Shown here: positions 34,746-44,361 of the stretch, piece after piece
Numbering within the stretch: position 1 is the first letter of the stretch
Layout of the letters: each line of letters starts with the position of its first letter
Notes under the pieces: generated by a model
What the model was told of the DNA's origin: nothing
The model's input: the letters and a program-made list of their open reading frames with translations, nothing else
Database searches by the model: none
Program-made: the position numbers and the translations under genes
NCBI GenBank assembly: GCA_041984235.1
Contig: JBHIYN010000002.1
Span: 1 to 64,000, forward strand
Source: JBHIYN01 sp041984235
GTDB taxonomy: Bacteria > Pseudomonadota > Gammaproteobacteria > Ga0077536
DNA: 64,000 nucleotides
Direction of reading: 5' to 3'

Positions 34746-35471
34746 GTGACGCGGCTCTACGTCGATCACGCGCTGCACGCCGGCAGCACGCTGGAGCTGC
34801 CGGCGGACACCGCGCACCACGTGCGCAGCGTGCTCAGGCTCGCCGCCGATGCCGACGTGGTGCTGTTCGACGGCCGCGGCAACGAGCATGCCGCGCGCCT
34901 GCTCGAGGTACGGCGCGACGCGGTCGTCGCGCTGGTCGGCCAGGCGCTGCAGCGCGCCGCCGAGTCACCGCTGGCGGTGACCCTGGTGCAGTCGGTGTCG
35001 CGCGGCGAGCGCATGGACTACACCATCCAGAAGGCGGTCGAGCTAGGGGTCAGCCGCATCGTGCCGGTGATCACCACCCGCACGGTGGTCAGGCTGGACG
35101 ACAAGCGCGCCGACAAGCGCCTCGCGCACTGGCGCGGCATCGTCCGGCATGCCGCCGAGCAGAGCGGACGCACGCGCCTGCCGGCACTGGAGCCACTCAG
35201 CCCGCTCGCCGCCTGGCTTGCCGCCGGCGTGGCAACGCCCGCCTGGGTGCTGCATCCCGCCGGCGGCGAGGCGCTCGCGCGGCAGCCCGCGCCGCACGGC
35301 GCCGTGACCCTCGTCGCCGGTCCGGAAGGCGGCTTCGACCCGCGCGAGATTGCCGCCCTCCGCGCGGCCGGCGTCATCGCGGTCGCACTCGGGCCGCGCA
35401 TCCTGCGCACCGAGACCGCCGCGGTCGCCGCGCTCGCGGTGATGCAGGCGCTGTGGGGTGATCTCGGCTGA
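34746..35471 (+). CDS. rsmE: 16S rRNA m3U1498 methyltransferase RsmE
   Basis: 241-residue SPOUT methyltransferase. N-terminal PUA-like domain (MTRLYVDHALHAGSTLELPADTAHHVRSVLRL). The C-terminal knot has LVAGPEGGFDPREIAAL and LGPRILRTETAAVAALAVMQALWGD, the SAM-binding signature. GTG start at 34746. It methylates U1498 of 16S rRNA in the assembled 30S subunit. Length and motifs match the family fully. Confidence 0.95.
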   Translation: MTRLYVDHALHAGSTLELPADTAHHVRSVLRLAADADVVLFDGRGNEHAARLLEVRRDAVVALVGQALQRAAESPLAVTLVQSVSRGERMDYTIQKAVELGVSRIVPVITTRTVVRLDDKRADKRLAHWRGIVRHAAEQSGRTRLPALEPLSPLAAWLAAGVATPAWVLHPAGGEALARQPAPHGAVTLVAGPEGGFDPREIAALRAAGVIAVALGPRILRTETAAVAALAVMQALWGDLG

Positions 35472-35492
35472 GTGATTCGCCGCCGGCGCCGC

Positions 35493-36227
35493 CTAACCCT
35501 GGCGCAGCCGTTTGCGCACGGCCGACAACAAGCGGCGGCTGACCACGGGACGATCCTCCAGCGCGTCGAACACGACCACGCTATTGCCGTCCTCGTCTCG
35601 CCGCAGGCCCTCGACGTGCGCGACATTGACCAGCGCGTTGCGGTGGACACGCACGAACTCGTCGCCGAACTCCTCCTCCAGTGCACGCAGGGATTCTTCC
35701 AGCAGCAGCCGATCGCGCGCTGCGATGGCGCTGACGTAACCCTGGTCGGCCTGGAAATAGATCACCTCGTCCAGCGGCATCAGGCGCAGGTTGCCGCCGA
35801 CCATGGCGCTGACGTGGCGGCGCTGGCCGAGCGCGCCGCGCGCGGCATCGTCGTAGGCCTCGCGGCCGGCGCGCAGGTGCCGCGCGCGTTCCAGCGCCTC
35901 GCCCAGCTTCTCCCCGCGCACCGGCTTCAGCAGGTAGGCGATGGCGCGCGCCTCGAACGCCGCCAGCGCGTGCTCGTCGTAGGCGGTGGTGAAGATCACC
36001 AGCGGCGGTCGCGGCAGGCTGGCGAGGTGCCGCGCCGCCTCCAGCCCGTCCATGCCCGGCATGCGCACGTCGAGCAGCACCACGTCCGGCGCCAGGCGCT
36101 CGGTCTCGGCCAGCGCCGCCAGGCCGTTGTCGGCCTCGCCGACCACGGTGCCCGCGCCCAACTCCTCCAGCATCGAGACCAGGCGCCGCCGTGCCAGCGG
36201 CTCGTCGTCGACGATGAGTACGTTCAT
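35493..36227 (-). CDS. algR: LytTR response regulator AlgR
   Basis: 244-residue regulator. Receiver domain (phospho-acceptor D53 in VVLLDVRMPG, T about 80) and C-terminal LytTR DNA-binding domain (DEVIYFQADQGYVSAIA...; FVRVHRNALVNVAHV). It overlaps the kinase gene algZ by ATGA and sits next to argH as in Pseudomonas, where AlgZR controls alginate, pili and virulence. The next gene is rsmE on the opposite strand, not hemC as in Pseudomonas. Confidence 0.93.
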   Translation of the reverse strand: MNVLIVDDEPLARRRLVSMLEELGAGTVVGEADNGLAALAETERLAPDVVLLDVRMPGMDGLEAARHLASLPRPPLVIFTTAYDEHALAAFEARAIAYLLKPVRGEKLGEALERARHLRAGREAYDDAARGALGQRRHVSAMVGGNLRLMPLDEVIYFQADQGYVSAIAARDRLLLEESLRALEEEFGDEFVRVHRNALVNVAHVEGLRRDEDGNSVVVFDALEDRPVVSRRLLSAVRKRLRQG

Positions 36228-37306
36228 GCGTCGTCGTCCAGCGGCAGCTCCAGCGTCACGCGGTAGCTGTCGCCGACGCGCGCGGCGTCGAGGCGCGCTC
36301 GTTCGCCGTACAGGGCGCGCAGCCGCTGGCGCACGTTGTCGAGCGCGATGCGGTTGCCCTGGTGGCGCCGGCCACGCTCGTCGGCGGCGGGATTGACGAC
36401 CGCGATGTGCAACACCCCGCCGGCCGCGCGCGCGGCGATCTCGATGGTGCCACCGCGGCTGGATGGCTCGATGCCGTGGTAGATCGCGTTCTCCACGATC
36501 GGCTGCAGGCTGAGCAGCGGCACACGCGCACTGGCCGGCACCGGCTCCAGCCGCCACTCGATGTGCAGGCGCTCGCCCAGGCGCAGGCGCTCGATACTGA
36601 GATAGCGTTCGACGAAGGCGATCTCCTCGGCCAGCGGTACCGGCGCCTCGGCGTCGGCGAGGCTGGCGCGGAAGAGATCGGCGAGATCCTCCACCGCGCG
36701 CTCGGCGAGCGCCGGATCGGAACGCGTCAGGCTCGCGATCGAGTTCATGCAATTGAAGAAGAAATGCGGCCGGATGCGCGCCTGCAAGGCCTGCAGGCGT
36801 GCCTGCGCCTCCGACGCGATGCGCTGCTTCCAGTGGAACTGCACGTAGAAGTAGCGCAGCACCAGCGCCGCGACCACCGCGCTGACCAGCACCGTGCGCC
36901 CGACCAGCTCACCGCGCGAGAGGGCGATCAGCGAGCCGGCGCCGACCATCGGGTTGACCACCCACCATGCGAGCTCGGCCACCGCCCAGGTCACGGCCAG
37001 CACCAGCAGGTAGCTGACCACCGCGATGGCCCGTTCGTTGAGGCCGTTGAGCGGCTTGCGCGCGACGCACAGCGCGGCCGCCGAGGACAGGCCCACCCAC
37101 TGCGTGTAGAGCGAGAGCACCGCCAGCTCGTCGAAGAAAGCGGTGCCGAAACCGTGGCTGCCGACGACGATGATGAGCGCCACCAGCTCGGCCACGACCA
37201 CCACCACGAACAGTGCGGTGGCGCCGCAGAGATCGGGCAGGAAGACCGCGTTGCCGGCGCCGCCCGCGGCGACCGGCGGCGTCACGGCACGCGGCTCAGC
37301 GGCCAT
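36224..37306 (-). CDS. algZ: LytS/AlgZ-type sensor histidine kinase
   Basis: About 360 residues. Several hydrophobic helices in the first 160 residues form a membrane sensor, then a LytS-type His_kinase domain with the phosphorylated His in ARIRPHFFFNCMNSIASL and an ATP-binding end (LQPIVENAIYHGIEP, GNRIALDNVRQRLRALYG). ATG at 37306 is used; a GTG two codons earlier is possible. It shares an operon with algR and is divergent from argH. Confidence 0.92.
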   Translation of the reverse strand: MAAEPRAVTPPVAAGGAGNAVFLPDLCGATALFVVVVVAELVALIIVVGSHGFGTAFFDELAVLSLYTQWVGLSSAAALCVARKPLNGLNERAIAVVSYLLVLAVTWAVAELAWWVVNPMVGAGSLIALSRGELVGRTVLVSAVVAALVLRYFYVQFHWKQRIASEAQARLQALQARIRPHFFFNCMNSIASLTRSDPALAERAVEDLADLFRASLADAEAPVPLAEEIAFVERYLSIERLRLGERLHIEWRLEPVPASARVPLLSLQPIVENAIYHGIEPSSRGGTIEIAARAAGGVLHIAVVNPAADERGRRHQGNRIALDNVRQRLRALYGERARLDAARVGDSYRVTLELPLDDDA

Positions 37307-37470
37307 CGGCACAGCACTGACGAAGGGCGGGGGACGAACACATCTCCGGGGCCACGCAACGGGACACGATCGACTAGTTTGGGCAGCACGTCCGGGCCGG
37401 TCAAACCCTGGCCTGGGCTATACTGCCCCACTGCCACCGCAATCTCCCGAATCCGGATCACAGACCCCGC

Positions 37471-38874
37471 ATGAGCGAGCGTCAGCACACCGAAAAACCG
37501 TGGGGCGGCCGCTTCACCGCGCCCACCGACGCCTTCGTCGAAGCCTTCACCGCCTCGGTCGGCTTCGACCGCCGCCTGGCGCTGGTCGACATCGAGGGCT
37601 CGCTCGCGCACGCCCGCATGCTGAGCGAATGCGGCGTGCTGGACGCGGCCGAGTTCGAAGCCATCGCGCAGGGGCTGGACAAGGTCCGCGCACGCATCGC
37701 GACGGGCGAGTTCGAATGGTCGGTCGCGCTCGAAGACGTGCACATGAACATCGAGCGCGCGCTGGTCGAAGCGATCGGCGAGGTCGGCAAGAAGCTGCAT
37801 ACCGCACGCTCGCGCAACGACCAGGTAGCGACCGACATTCGGCTCTACCTGCGCGCGCGCATCGACGACGTCCGCGAGCGTCTCGGCGAGCTCATGCGCG
37901 CGCTGGTCGATCTGGCCGAACGCGAGGCCGACACCCTGATGCCCGGCTATACCCACCTGCAGGCGGCGCAACCGGTCAGCTTCGGCCACCACATGCTGGC
38001 CTGGTTCGAGATGCTGCTGCGCGACGCCGGGCGCCTCGCCGACTGCCGCGCACGGGTCAACGTGCTGCCGCTGGGCGCGGGCGCGCTGGCCGGCACCACC
38101 TTCCCCATCGACCGCGCACGCGTCGCCGAGCTGCTCGGCTTCGACGCGGTGGCCGAGAACTCGCTGGATGCCGTCAGCGATCGCGATTTTGCCATCGAGT
38201 TCACGGCCGCCGCCGCGCTGGTCATGGTGCACTACTCGCGCATGTGCGAGGAGCTGGTGCTGTGGAACTCGCAGGCCTTCGGCTTTGTCGATATCGATGA
38301 CGCCTTCTGCACCGGCTCGTCGATGATGCCGCAGAAGAAGAACCCCGACGTACCCGAGCTGGTGCGCGGCAAGTCCGGGCGCGTGGTCGGCCACCTGGTC
38401 AGCCTGATCACGCTGATGAAGTCGCAGCCGCTGGCCTACAACAAGGACAATCAGGAAGACAAGGAACCCTTGTTCGATACCCTGGACACCCTCGCCGACT
38501 GCACCCGCGCCCTGGCCGACCTGGTGCCGACGCTGACGCCGCGCCGCGAACGCATGCGCGCGGCCGCTACCGAGGGTTTCATCACGGCCACCGATCTCGC
38601 CGATCACCTGGTGCGCAGCGGCCTGCCGTTCCGCGACGCACACGCCGTGGTCGGTGGCGCGGTAGCGCTCGCGGTGGAGCGCGGCTGCGGGCTGGAGGAG
38701 CTCACGCTGGCCGATTTCCAGCGCTTCGACGCGCGCATGGACGAGTCCATTTACGGCGTGCTCGACATGGACCGCGCGCTGGCCGCGCGCGACCACCTCG
38801 GCGGCACGGCGCCCGCCGCCGTGCGCGGCGCCTGCGCTCGCGCCCGCGAACGCCTGGCGCGCGTGCTCGCCTGA
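37471..38874 (+). CDS. argH: Argininosuccinate lyase
   Basis: 467-residue enzyme for the last step of arginine biosynthesis, splitting argininosuccinate into arginine and fumarate. Signature GSSMMPQKKNPDVPELVRG (about 283-301, lysine and serine loop), TARSRNDQVATD and HLQAAQPVSFGHH are all present. The N-terminus MSERQHTEKPWGGRFTAPTD is standard. Divergent from algZ, the arrangement conserved in pseudomonads. Confidence 0.98.
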   Translation: MSERQHTEKPWGGRFTAPTDAFVEAFTASVGFDRRLALVDIEGSLAHARMLSECGVLDAAEFEAIAQGLDKVRARIATGEFEWSVALEDVHMNIERALVEAIGEVGKKLHTARSRNDQVATDIRLYLRARIDDVRERLGELMRALVDLAEREADTLMPGYTHLQAAQPVSFGHHMLAWFEMLLRDAGRLADCRARVNVLPLGAGALAGTTFPIDRARVAELLGFDAVAENSLDAVSDRDFAIEFTAAAALVMVHYSRMCEELVLWNSQAFGFVDIDDAFCTGSSMMPQKKNPDVPELVRGKSGRVVGHLVSLITLMKSQPLAYNKDNQEDKEPLFDTLDTLADCTRALADLVPTLTPRRERMRAAATEGFITATDLADHLVRSGLPFRDAHAVVGGAVALAVERGCGLEELTLADFQRFDARMDESIYGVLDMDRALAARDHLGGTAPAAVRGACARARERLARVLA

Positions 38875-38896
38875 ACCCTACAACGGGAGTCTGCCC

Positions 38897-41800
38897 ATGA
38901 AGGCACTGAAAGTTCTGCTGCTGATCGTCGTCCTGCTGCTGGTCATCGTGGTCGGCGGCGCGGTCGCGTTCGTGAGCTTCGCCGATCCGAACGATTTCAA
39001 GGATCTCATCGCGGACAAGGTACGCGCCGCGACCGGGCGCGAGCTGACCCTTTCCGGCCCGCTCGAATGGGGCTTCTATCCCAAGCTCAGGCTGCGCGCC
39101 GGCCCGCTCACGCTCGGCAACGCGGCGGGCTTCGGCGAGGAGCCGTTCTTCGCCGCCGACGAGATCAAGGTTGCCGTCGCCACCCTGCCGCTGCTCTCGC
39201 GGCGCCTGGAGATGGACACCGTCGTGCTGCACGGGATCGCGGTCAACCTCGAACGCGACGCCGCGGGCGTCAGCAACTGGGACGACCTCGCCGGCGGCGG
39301 CGAGGCCGAGCAGCACGAGGGCGACGGACTCGCCGCCATCATTCTCGGCGGCGTCGACGTCAGGGACGCACGCGTCAGCTACCGCGACGCCGTCAGCGGG
39401 CAGGAAGTCACCGTCTCCGGCATCAACGCGGCCACCGGCGCGCTGACCTTCGGCGAGCCGGTCGATTTCGAGCTCGCCCTGACCGCGGTCGCCAACCAGC
39501 CCGCGCTGGACAGCGACGTCAAGCTCACCGGCACCGTCTCCTACAATCTCGACGACGAGCATTACGTGGTCTCGCCGCTCGCACTGAACACCGTGCTGCG
39601 CGGCGACCACCTGCCGGGCGGCAGCGCCACCATCGACTTCGGCGCCGCCGTCGACATCAACCTCGAAGACGAGACCGTGGCCGTCACCGGGCTCGCCCTG
39701 GAAGGCCTGGGCACCAGCGTCAGCGGCAGCTTCAACGCGCGCGACATCGAGGACGAGCGTCCCAGCGCCAGCGGTGAGCTGATGGTTCGCGGCAAGGACC
39801 TGGCCGCCCTCTTCAACGCGTTCGAGCTGCCGGTCGGCAAGCAGCTCAAGGGCATCGGCGACCGCACCTTCAACTTCGACGTCGCCTTCGACGCCGACAT
39901 GGACTCGGGCAAGGTCGTGGTCAGCAAGCTCGACGGCGCCGCGCTGGGCGCCACCCTGGGCGGCAGCTTCAACGCCACCGAGGCCAATACCGACAAGCCG
40001 CGCGCGAACGGCTCGATCAGCGCCGCCGGCCCCGACCTGCCGACCCTGCTGGCGGTCCTCGGCCAGCTCCAGGGCGCCGATGCCGAGACCCTCGCCAGCC
40101 TCGACGGCGCCCTCGCCGGTGCGAAAGACAAGTCGTTCTCGATCAAGGCCGACCTCGACGCCAACCTCGCCGAGGGCAAGGCCAGCCTGCCGACGCTGGA
40201 GGCGAAGCTGCTCGGCAACACCATCAGCGGGCGCGTCGACGCGACCAACGCCGCCAGCGAGAAGCTGGCCGTGACCGGCACGCTGGACGCCTCCGGCCCC
40301 GACTTCCCCACCCTGCTGACCGTGATCGCACGCCTGCAGGGCGCGGACGCCGCGACCATCAAGAGCCTGGGCACCGCGCTGAAGAGCGCGGCCGACAAGT
40401 CGTTCAAGGTCAACGTCGACATCGACGCCGATCTCGGCAAGGGCACCGCCGCGCTGCCGCGGCTGGAGGCGAAGCTGCTCGGCAACGCCATCACCGGCCA
40501 GCTTGCCGCGCGCAACATCAACGCCGAGAAGCCGGCCGCCAAGGGCAGCCTGACCGCCAGCGGTGCGGACCTGCCGTCGCTGCTCGCGATCGCCTCGCAG
40601 TTCCAGGCCGACGGCAAGGCCACGCGCGAGATGGCCGCGGCGCTGGCGAAGGAGAAGAACAAGGCGTTCCGCATCGAGGCCGCGTTCGACAGCGATCTCG
40701 GCGCCGGGCGCATCGACCTCGACAAGCTCTCCGCCGACCTGCTCGGCCTCGAGGTACGCGGCGGCCTCAAGGGCGAGGGCGTGGATTTCGAGAAGGGCAA
40801 GGGTAGGCTGGACGGCCGCATCACCGTCACCAGCGGCGATCTCGGCACCCTGCTGCGCTCGCGCGGCCAGGCGGACCTGGCGAAGTCGCTGAAGACGCTG
40901 GACCTGGAAGCCGGCATCAAGGGCAGCCTGGACGACCTCACCATCGCGCCCCTCAAGCTGGCAACCCTGGTCTCCAGCCCCGAGGTGGGCAAGCCGGTCA
41001 AGCTCGAAGTCGCCGCCGGCTCGGCGCGCGCCAACCTCGACGCCGACACCCTGGTGGTCAAGGACCTCTCGGTCACCGGCCTCGGCCTCAACGCCAAGGC
41101 CAACATCGATGCGCAGAAGATCTCCAGCGAGCCGACCTTCAGCGGCAAGCTCGAGGTGCCCGCGTTCAACCTGCGCAAGCTGCTGGCCAGTCTCAACAAG
41201 CCGTCCAAGGCCGCCGACCCCAAGGCCATGACCAGCGTTGCCCTGTCGACCCGCTTCACCGGCAGCGGCAGCAGCGTCAAGCTCGACGACCTCGCCATCG
41301 TGCTCGACCAGACCAACATCAAGGGCAACATCAACGTGCGCGATTTCGAGGGCCCCGATCTCGGCTTCGGCATCGGCGTCGACCAGATCAACGCCGACCG
41401 CTACATGGAGCCCGCGCCCAAGGGCAAGGCGCGCGCGGCGACACCCGAGACGGCCGCCGCCGGCGCTGCCGCCGAGCTACCGGTCGAGACCCTGCGTGCG
41501 CTGAAGATCAAGGGCGACCTGCTCGTCGGCAAGCTGGTGCTTTCCGGCGCGACGCTCGTGAACATCAAGTTCTCCATCGATGCCAACGGCGGCCTGATCA
41601 AGCTGCAGCCGATCGCCGCCGACCTCTACCAGGGCAAGTACGGCGGCGCCATCACCCTGAATGCCCGCGGCAAGAATCCCGTCGTCAACCTGCAGACCAA
41701 GCTCGCCGGGGTCAACGTCGAGCCGCTCATCGTCGACACCACCGGCAACAACATGCTCGCCGGCCAGGTCAGCTTCGATGCGGCGCTGAAGCTCATTGGC

Positions 41801-42352
41801 AACAACCCGGACGCGATGAAGAAGTCCCTCACCGGCAACGGCAGCTTCAGCACCCGCAACGGGGTCTTCCGCGGCGTCGACGCGGCCGCGACACTGCGCG
41901 CGGTGGAGCAGATGATCGAGTGCAAGTGCCCGGTGCCGCTGCCCAAGGGCGGCGAGACCCGTTTCGCCTCGCTCGGCGGCACGCTCAAGGCCAACAAGGG
42001 CATCGTGCGCGTCAACGATCTGCTGATGACCGGCGACGGCTTCACCATCACCGGCAAGGGCACGCTCGCCAACCTGCGCGACGACTCGGTCAAGTACGAC
42101 CTCGAGCTCGCCGTACCGGAGCAGGCCAAGCAGGCCGGGGTCTCCAACTACAATCTCGGCGGCTACGCGGTGCCGATCAAGTGCCGCGGCCAGCTCGAGA
42201 GTCCCAACTGCCGTCCGGACGAGGGCCGCATTCTCAAGCAGCTGGTGCAGAACGCGGCCCAGGAGAAGGTGCAGGAAGCGATCGGCGACAAGCTCAAGGA
42301 CGCGGTCGGCGGCGAGGCCGGCGAAGCGCTGAAGAAGCTGTTCAAGTTCTGA
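38897..42352 (+). CDS. AsmA family protein (large envelope protein)
   Basis: 1151-residue AsmA-like protein with an N-terminal inner-membrane helix (about 5-28) and a periplasmic body of beta-groove type, as in proteins thought to carry phospholipids between membranes. The N-terminal DPNDFKDLIADKVRAATGRELTLSGPLEWGFYPKLRLRAGPLTLGNAAGF is the AsmA signature. Between about residues 270 and 640 it holds tandem ~89-residue repeats (LEAKLLGN...; ASGPDxPTLL...; KSFKxxxDxD). The C-terminal half has the conserved AsmA_2 region, with CKCPVPLPKGGETRFASLGGTLKANKGIVRV. Length is greater than that of E. coli AsmA (617). It is 22 bp after argH. Confidence 0.9.
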   Translation: MKALKVLLLIVVLLLVIVVGGAVAFVSFADPNDFKDLIADKVRAATGRELTLSGPLEWGFYPKLRLRAGPLTLGNAAGFGEEPFFAADEIKVAVATLPLLSRRLEMDTVVLHGIAVNLERDAAGVSNWDDLAGGGEAEQHEGDGLAAIILGGVDVRDARVSYRDAVSGQEVTVSGINAATGALTFGEPVDFELALTAVANQPALDSDVKLTGTVSYNLDDEHYVVSPLALNTVLRGDHLPGGSATIDFGAAVDINLEDETVAVTGLALEGLGTSVSGSFNARDIEDERPSASGELMVRGKDLAALFNAFELPVGKQLKGIGDRTFNFDVAFDADMDSGKVVVSKLDGAALGATLGGSFNATEANTDKPRANGSISAAGPDLPTLLAVLGQLQGADAETLASLDGALAGAKDKSFSIKADLDANLAEGKASLPTLEAKLLGNTISGRVDATNAASEKLAVTGTLDASGPDFPTLLTVIARLQGADAATIKSLGTALKSAADKSFKVNVDIDADLGKGTAALPRLEAKLLGNAITGQLAARNINAEKPAAKGSLTASGADLPSLLAIASQFQADGKATREMAAALAKEKNKAFRIEAAFDSDLGAGRIDLDKLSADLLGLEVRGGLKGEGVDFEKGKGRLDGRITVTSGDLGTLLRSRGQADLAKSLKTLDLEAGIKGSLDDLTIAPLKLATLVSSPEVGKPVKLEVAAGSARANLDADTLVVKDLSVTGLGLNAKANIDAQKISSEPTFSGKLEVPAFNLRKLLASLNKPSKAADPKAMTSVALSTRFTGSGSSVKLDDLAIVLDQTNIKGNINVRDFEGPDLGFGIGVDQINADRYMEPAPKGKARAATPETAAAGAAAELPVETLRALKIKGDLLVGKLVLSGATLVNIKFSIDANGGLIKLQPIAADLYQGKYGGAITLNARGKNPVVNLQTKLAGVNVEPLIVDTTGNNMLAGQVSFDAALKLIGNNPDAMKKSLTGNGSFSTRNGVFRGVDAAATLRAVEQMIECKCPVPLPKGGETRFASLGGTLKANKGIVRVNDLLMTGDGFTITGKGTLANLRDDSVKYDLELAVPEQAKQAGVSNYNLGGYAVPIKCRGQLESPNCRPDEGRILKQLVQNAAQEKVQEAIGDKLKDAVGGEAGEALKKLFKF

Positions 42353-42363
42353 GCGAACCAGCC

Positions 42364-42945
42364 ATGCCCACGAGCGGGCGAGCGGCGCGCGCTCGCCACC
42401 TCGCGCTCATCGCCGCGCTCGCGGCCGGCGCGCCCGGGGCCGGCGCCGCCGAGCTCGAGCGCGCCGAGATCGGCTTCGAGGGCAGCACCTACCACTACAC
42501 CTTCGTCGCCCTGCTCGAGGGCGGGGGCGACGCCGTCCACGGCGTCGTCACCGACTACGAGCGCCTCGCGCGCATCAACGACGACATCACCGCCAGCCGC
42601 GTTCTCGAACGCTACCCGGACGGCAGCTTCAAGCGCCTGCTGCGGCTGAAGTCCTGTGTAATCGGGATCTGCTTCGACCTCGACTTCGTCGAGCGCGTGA
42701 CGGTCAGCGCCGATGCCATCACCACGACCATCGTGCCCGGCGAGGGCAATTTCCGTGATGGCACCGCCGAGTGGCGCATCGAGCCGGTCGGCCAGGGACA
42801 GACGCGCATGACGGTGGTCGCCACGCAGACGCCGAAGTTCTGGATCCCGCCCGTGATCGGACCGTGGGTGCTGCGCCGGGTGTTCCTGCGCGAGGTGCAG
42901 GAGACCTGCGAGAAGATCGAGCAGCTCGCCGCGGCGGTGCCGTGA
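42364..42945 (+). CDS. Secreted SRPBCC/polyketide cyclase-like protein
   Basis: 193 residues. A signal peptide (about 1-28, ALIAALAAGAPGAGAA) and a START-like lipid-binding domain (TYHYTFVALLEGGGDAVHGVVTDYERLARINDDITASRVLERYPDG). The internal CVIGICFDLDFVERV and a hydrophobic C-terminal helix are like the Coq10/cyclase group. Follows the AsmA-like gene by 11 bp and overlaps mutY by GTGA. Function unknown; lipid handling in the periplasm fits the AsmA neighbour. Confidence 0.8.
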   Translation: MPTSGRAARARHLALIAALAAGAPGAGAAELERAEIGFEGSTYHYTFVALLEGGGDAVHGVVTDYERLARINDDITASRVLERYPDGSFKRLLRLKSCVIGICFDLDFVERVTVSADAITTTIVPGEGNFRDGTAEWRIEPVGQGQTRMTVVATQTPKFWIPPVIGPWVLRRVFLREVQETCEKIEQLAAAVP

Positions 42946-44012
42946 GTACAGAGACGGTGAAGGCGGACTTCGCCGCGCGGCTGCTCGCGTGGCAGGCCGT
43001 GCACGGGCGTCACGACCTGCCGTGGCAGCGCCAGCGCACGCCCTACCGCGTGTGGCTGTCCGAGATCATGCTGCAGCAGACCCAGGTGCAGACCGTGATC
43101 CCCTACTTCGAGCGCTTCACCGCGGCCTTCCCGGAGGTCACCGCGCTGGCCGCGGCACCGCTCGACGAGGTCCTGCACCTGTGGTCCGGCCTCGGCTACT
43201 ACAGCCGCGCGCGCAACCTGCACCGGACCGCCGGCATCGTCGCGCGCGAGCACGCTGGCGAGTTCCCGGCCGAGGTCGAAGCGCTGGCCGCGCTGCCCGG
43301 GATCGGGCGCTCGACCGCCGGCGCCATTGTCGCACTGGCCGGCAATCGCCGCGCCGCCATTCTCGACGGCAACGTCAAGCGCGTGCTCGCGCGCCACCAC
43401 GCCGTGGCCGGCTGGCCGGGCCGGTCCGCGGTGCTGAAACGCCTGTGGGCGCTGGCCGAGGCGCACCTGCCGGACGCCGGCTGGCGCGATTACACCCAGG
43501 CGCTGATGGACCTCGGTGCGACCTTGTGCACCCGGCGCAATCCGCAGTGCACGCGCTGCCCGGTCGCCACCGACTGCGCCGCGCACGCCGCCGGCAACCC
43601 GCACGACTACCCCGCACCGAAGCCGCGCCGCGCGCTGCCCGAGCGCAGCACCTGCTTCCTCGTGATCGAGGACGGCGCCGGCGCGGTGCTGCTCGAACGC
43701 CGCCCGCCGCAGGGCGTGTGGGGCGGACTGTGGTGCTTCCCGGAGATCGACGACGAAGAGATTGCACTTGCACGCGCCGCCGAGCTCGGCGTCGAACGCG
43801 CCGAGCCGCGCGGCCGCCTGCCGGTGCTGCGCCACACCTTCACCCACTTCCGCCTCGAGATCACCCCGCTGCGCCTGCAGGCCCTGCAGAGCGGCGCGGC
43901 GGTCCGCGAGAACGACGACCTGCGCTGGTACCGCGGCGAGGCGGACGCGCGCCTCGGCCTCAGCGCCCCGGTCACGCGCCTGCTCGCCGCGCTCGCCGCG
44001 GGCGGCGGGTGA
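42942..44012 (+). CDS. mutY: A/G-specific adenine glycosylase MutY
   Basis: 356-residue base-excision repair enzyme removing A opposite 8-oxoG. Catalytic Glu in EIMLQQTQV, helix-hairpin-helix LPGIGRSTAGAIVALA, catalytic Asp in ILDGNVKRVL, [4Fe-4S] cysteines CTRRNPQCTRCPVATDC (C-X6-C-X2-C-X5-C) and a C-terminal Nudix-like recognition domain (VWGGLWCFPE). Start GTG at 42942, overlapping the previous stop. Confidence 0.96.
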   Translation: MSTETVKADFAARLLAWQAVHGRHDLPWQRQRTPYRVWLSEIMLQQTQVQTVIPYFERFTAAFPEVTALAAAPLDEVLHLWSGLGYYSRARNLHRTAGIVAREHAGEFPAEVEALAALPGIGRSTAGAIVALAGNRRAAILDGNVKRVLARHHAVAGWPGRSAVLKRLWALAEAHLPDAGWRDYTQALMDLGATLCTRRNPQCTRCPVATDCAAHAAGNPHDYPAPKPRRALPERSTCFLVIEDGAGAVLLERRPPQGVWGGLWCFPEIDDEEIALARAAELGVERAEPRGRLPVLRHTFTHFRLEITPLRLQALQSGAAVRENDDLRWYRGEADARLGLSAPVTRLLAALAAGGG

Positions 44013-44068
44013 ACGCGATTGACGCGAACCGTTGCCGCACGGCACCGGCAAGCTGGTAGGATCGCCGC

Positions 44069-44341
44069 ATGAGCAGAACCGTCCAATGCATCAAGCTCGG
44101 CCGCGAGGCCGAAGGCCTGCAAATGCCGCCCTATCCCGGCGAGCTCGGCCAGCGCGTCTTCGAACAGGTCAGCCGCGAAGCGTGGCAGATGTGGCTGCAG
44201 CACCAGACCATGCTGATCAACGAGTACCGCCTGACCCCGATCGAGCCCAAGGACCGCGCCTTCCTCGAAACCGAGATGGAGAAGTTCTTCTTCGGCGAAG
44301 GCTCGGAGAAGCCGAAGGAGTTCGTCAGCCCGGACGCCTGA
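44069..44341 (+). CDS. yggX: Probable Fe(2+)-trafficking protein YggX
   Basis: 90-residue YggX-family protein. It begins MSRTVQCIKLGREAEGLQMPPYPGELGQRVFEQVSREAWQMWLQHQTMLINEYRL and ends near FFFGEG, as in the family. It is thought to protect Fe-S enzymes such as MutY from oxidation. It follows mutY as in Pseudomonas and E. coli. Confidence 0.97.
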   Translation: MSRTVQCIKLGREAEGLQMPPYPGELGQRVFEQVSREAWQMWLQHQTMLINEYRLTPIEPKDRAFLETEMEKFFFGEGSEKPKEFVSPDA

Positions 44342-44361
44342 GCGGCGCCGCGCGCACGCAC

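Noticed and set aside
37390..37425. TATACT at 37419 as the -10 box of argH
   Set aside because: No acceptable -35 box about 17 bases upstream, so the promoter is not called.
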